Under the pieces are notes generated by a model. The model did no database searches, was not told the origin of the DNA, and worked only from the letters and a program-made list of their open reading frames with translations. From Sphingomonas bacterium (GTDB taxonomy: Bacteria; Pseudomonadota; Alphaproteobacteria; Sphingomonadales; Sphingomonadaceae), in contig NZ_CAHJWX010000061.1 in assembly GCF_903643065.1 (NCBI RefSeq), positions 1-8,060 of the forward strand: a stretch of DNA of 8,060 nt, given 5' to 3'. Below are positions 5,937 through 8,060 of this stretch, piece by piece (positions within the stretch are counted from its first letter, which is position 1; each line of letters starts with the position of its first letter). The translations under genes and the position numbers were made by a program.

Positions 5937-7552
5937 CAATGTGCCCCTCCCGGCCCGCCGCCGCTCGAACTCTTGCGCATCAGGAAGACCAGCGGCGTCA
6001 CCACGATCACCAGCCACATCAATACCCAGAAGACACTGATGAACGCCTCCATCGACGCTTGCTGCGTCACCGTTCCATACAGCGCACCGAGCGCCGGGCT
6101 GCTGCCGTCGCCGCCCATTCCCCCGCCCTGCCCGCCCAGCGCCTGACCGGCGCTCCCGAGATAGTCGTTATAGGCCGGGTTGAGCGGCTGCGCGCTTTCA
6201 ACGAGGCGCGACTGGTGGATCTGCTGCTGATGCGCGAGCAGCGTCTGCGCGGTCGAGATGCCCAGCGTGCCGCCCAGGTTGCGGAACACGTTGAGCAGGC
6301 TGGACGCCTGCGCGGTGTCCGTCTGCTTGAGTCCCTCATAGGCGACGGCATTGATCGGCACGAACAGGAACGGCAGCCCCGCCGCCGAGATCAGCCGCGC
6401 CGTCGATGCCTGCCAGAAGGTGATGTTGGCGTTGAGGTGCGCCAGATACCAGAGTGCGGCCACCTGCATGCAAAACGCGCTGACCAGCAGGATGCGCACG
6501 TCCATGCGGCTGCTCAGCACGCCCGCGATCGGCACCGCCACCAGCGTGGCAATCCCACCCACCGTCATCGCCAGCCCAGCATCCAGCGCGCTGTAGCCCA
6601 GCACCTGTTGCAGCATCTGCGGGATCAGTTGCGTGGTGCCGAACAGCACCAGGCCGGTCATCATCATCACGATCAGCGTCATGGAAAAGTTGCGGTTCTT
6701 GAACAGCCGCACGTCCACCACCGGATCGCGCTGACCCAGTTCCCACACAACCAGCGCGATGAGCGACAGGACCGCGACGATCGTCGTGGTCACGATCAAC
6801 GGGCTGGCGAACCATTCGGCGCGTTCGCCCCGATCGGCCGTGATCTCCAGGCAACCGAGCCCGCCCGCGATCAGCAGGATGCCGACCCAGTCGATCCGCA
6901 CGCCGCGCTTGGTCTTGGCGTCGCGGTCCTTTTTGACCTGCTCCGGCTCGTCGACGAACAACTCGACCAGGAACACGGCCGCGATGCCCACGGGCACGTT
7001 GATCAGGAACACCCAGTGCCAGGAAGAATGCTCGGTGATGAACCCGCCCAGCGTCGGCCCGAGCACCGGCCCGACCACCACGACGATGGCAAAGGCGGCG
7101 AAGGCCATGGCGCGCTGACTCGGCGGAAAGGTGTCGGCCAGCATCGATTGCTCGACCGGCGCCAGCCCGCCGCCCCCGATCCCCTGCGCGATCCGCGCGA
7201 GCACCAGCACCTGCAGATTGGGCGCGATCCCGCAGACGAACGAGGCGCTGGTGAACAGGATGATGGAAATGATGAAATAGCGCTTGCGCCCGATCGTGTC
7301 GGACAGCCAGCCGCTGATCGGGATGACGATCGCGTTGGCGACGAGGTAGCTGGTCAGCGTCCAGGTCGCCTCGTCGGACGAGATCGACAGGCCGCCGGCG
7401 ATGTACTGCAACGCGACGTTGGCGATGGAGGTGTCGAGCACCTCCATGAAGGTCGGGATGGAGATGATCGCGACGATCAGCCACGGGCTGTACCTGCCCG
7501 CGACCGACCGGCTCTTGTTCCAGCCTCCGCCGGTCGCCGCCGCCGAGGCCAT
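5936..7552 (-). CDS. emrB: EmrB/QacA-type 14-TM MFS drug:proton antiporter
   Basis: A 538-residue inner-membrane transporter of the DHA2 group. Fourteen hydrophobic spans can be traced, about 24-46, 65-84, 92-110, 114-136, 149-171, 178-199, 220-237, 251-271, 289-310, 324-346, 352-371, 380-403, 418-437 and 503-524. Signatures: LDTSIANVAL in TM1 (39-48, with D40), motif A GWLSDTIGRKR (81-91), motif B around R120 (ARIAQGIGGGG), and antiporter motif C GPVLGPTLGG (161-170). It would export hydrophobic drugs or toxic metabolites in exchange for protons and hand them to the EmrA-like adaptor. The loop before TM14 (about 440-500) is Gly-rich, and the C-terminus ends SSSGGGPGGAH. ATG at 7552 overlaps the adaptor's TGA as TGATG and has AAGGTG 5 bases upstream. 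A longer in-frame start at 7852 is rejected because it would read across the adaptor gene in another frame. The symbol is a family-level name and the substrate is unknown. Confidence 0.95.
   Translation of the reverse strand: MASAAATGGGWNKSRSVAGRYSPWLIVAIISIPTFMEVLDTSIANVALQYIAGGLSISSDEATWTLTSYLVANAIVIPISGWLSDTIGRKRYFIISIILFTSASFVCGIAPNLQVLVLARIAQGIGGGGLAPVEQSMLADTFPPSQRAMAFAAFAIVVVVGPVLGPTLGGFITEHSSWHWVFLINVPVGIAAVFLVELFVDEPEQVKKDRDAKTKRGVRIDWVGILLIAGGLGCLEITADRGERAEWFASPLIVTTTIVAVLSLIALVVWELGQRDPVVDVRLFKNRNFSMTLIVMMMTGLVLFGTTQLIPQMLQQVLGYSALDAGLAMTVGGIATLVAVPIAGVLSSRMDVRILLVSAFCMQVAALWYLAHLNANITFWQASTARLISAAGLPFLFVPINAVAYEGLKQTDTAQASSLLNVFRNLGGTLGISTAQTLLAHQQQIHQSRLVESAQPLNPAYNDYLGSAGQALGGQGGGMGGDGSSPALGALYGTVTQQASMEAFISVFWVLMWLVIVVTPLVFLMRKSSSGGGPGGAH
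5944..5951 (-). promoter_or_regulatory. Ribosome binding site deciding the lipoprotein start
   Basis: On the minus strand GGGAGGGG lies 7 bases before the ATG at 5936, inside the end of the MFS gene. It supports the shorter start that begins with the lipoprotein signal peptide. Confidence 0.65.
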
Positions 7553-8060
7553 CAGCGCACCTTCACGGTCGGCACCGCGGACATGCCGGGTCCGATCGGA
7601 TAACGCAGCGGATCGGGATCGCCCTGACGCCGATCGAACTCGATGCGCACCGGCACGCGCTGCACCACCTTGACGTAATTGCCCGTCGCGTTTTGCGGCG
7701 GCAGCAGCGCGAAGGCTTGGCCGGCGCCGCGCTGCACGGAGTCGACATGGCCATGGAAGGTGACGTCGGGATAGGCATCGATCTTGATGTCGACCGGCTG
7801 GCCGATCTTGACCAGCGTCAGCTGCGTTTCCTTGAAATTGGCGGTGATCCACATCCGGTCGGGCACGATCGCCATCAGCTGCGTGCCGGGCGCCACATAG
7901 GAGCCGACGTTCACTTGCCGGTTGACGACCTGCCCCGACACGGGCGCGACCAGCCGGAGATCGCCGAGCGTGACGTTCGCCTGGCGCACCTGCGCCTCGC
8001 GCGCGCCGATCGACGCTCGCGCGGCGCCGGCCTGTTCGCGCGCGACCGCCACCTGCGCCT
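7552..8060 (-). CDS. emrA: EmrA/HlyD-family periplasmic adaptor, C-terminal part
   Basis: The C-terminal 168 or so residues of a membrane fusion protein. The frame stays open to the window edge, so the N-terminal membrane anchor and first hairpin helix are outside. EmrA proteins are usually near 390 residues, so somewhat less than half is seen. Counting from base 8052, visible parts are the end of the helical hairpin (Ala/Arg/Gln-rich, 1-29), the second half of the lipoyl domain (LVAPVSGQVVNRQVNVGSYV, 34-53), and the beta-barrel region with WITANFKETQLTLVKIGQPV and the family-typical ALLPPQNATGNYVKVVQRVP (115-134). It would link the MFS pump to the NodT-type outer-membrane channel across the periplasm. 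The GTG at 8052 lies inside the helical hairpin and is not a credible start. The TGA overlaps the MFS ATG. Name given at family level. Confidence 0.93.
   Translation of the reverse strand, partial: AQVAVAREQAGAARASIGAREAQVRQANVTLGDLRLVAPVSGQVVNRQVNVGSYVAPGTQLMAIVPDRMWITANFKETQLTLVKIGQPVDIKIDAYPDVTFHGHVDSVQRGAGQAFALLPPQNATGNYVKVVQRVPVRIEFDRRQGDPDPLRYPIGPGMSAVPTVKVR

Noticed and set aside
5937..6017. N-terminal extension of the outer-membrane lipoprotein by 27 codons
   Set aside because: It would put a charged stretch before the lipoprotein signal peptide and overlap the MFS gene. The ATG at 5936 has a strong ribosome site.
6336..7484. Second minus-strand frame inside the MFS gene (382 codons)
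   Set aside because: It is shifted relative to a frame with all MFS motifs, and is rich in Arg, Asp and Gly with no recognisable fold.
5939..7603. Long plus-strand frame opposite the MFS gene (554 codons)
   Set aside because: It is very rich in Arg, His, Asp and Gln, has no domain or hydrophobic pattern, and mirrors the third-position GC bias of the MFS gene on the other strand. It is a shadow.
7552..7852. N-terminal extension of the MFS protein by 100 codons
   Set aside because: It would read through the conserved adaptor C-terminus in another frame and lacks membrane character. The start at 7552 has a ribosome site and a coupled stop/start.
8050..8052. GTG as start of the adaptor gene
   Set aside because: The frame is open to the window edge and the codon lies inside the helical hairpin. 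The gene is truncated by the window, not by biology.

Overview
The window is GC-rich, with strong G/C bias at third codon positions and TonB/RND-era Gram-negative protein types: a lipidated outer-membrane efflux factor, a periplasmic adaptor and a periplasmic sensor. Together with the gene styles (a TPR-type sensor kinase, an EAL protein with a decayed GGDEF half, a possible CtrA half-site) this suggests an alphaproteobacterium, most likely a sphingomonad. No rRNA or other taxonomic marker is present, so this placement is an inference. Almost all coding is on the minus strand, in two tightly packed operons.

Signalling operon (4185 down to 72, minus strand). The order of transcription is: an EAL-type cyclic-di-GMP phosphodiesterase; a membrane sensor histidine kinase with a signal peptide, a predicted periplasmic TPR domain, one membrane span, HisKA and HATPase_c domains and a degenerate receiver-like C-terminus; then a stand-alone CheY-like response regulator. 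The first two genes overlap by 4 bases (GTGA). The last two are 62 bases apart, and that gap holds a possible 18-codon bridging ORF whose stop overlaps the regulator's start. The likely logic is that an envelope signal is read by the TPR kinase and passed to the single-domain regulator, with c-di-GMP turnover co-expressed. At the left edge a plus-strand reading frame ends tail-to-tail with the regulator, both stops sharing one CTAG.

Divergent intergenic region (4186-4439). It carries two GTTAAC motifs, one of which reads TTAACCAT on the minus strand (the CtrA half-site sequence). It also holds a plus-strand ORF of only 16 codons with a strong Shine-Dalgarno sequence, followed by a large two-tier GC hairpin. 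The hairpin probably ends both the small transcript and the oncoming efflux operon.

Efflux operon (8060 down to 4440, minus strand). The order is: the C-terminal part of an EmrA/HlyD-type periplasmic adaptor (its N-terminus lies beyond the window), a 14-TM EmrB/QacA-type MFS drug:proton antiporter, and a NodT-family outer-membrane lipoprotein. Each junction is a TGATG stop/start overlap with a good Shine-Dalgarno sequence inside the upstream gene. The three products would form a complete tripartite MFS pump crossing both membranes.

Most of the window is ordinary core and accessory content. The points most worth a second look are the 16-codon ORF with its hairpin, the pseudo-receiver kinase and regulator arrangement, the bridging micro-ORF, and the CtrA-like motif upstream of the c-di-GMP/kinase operon.
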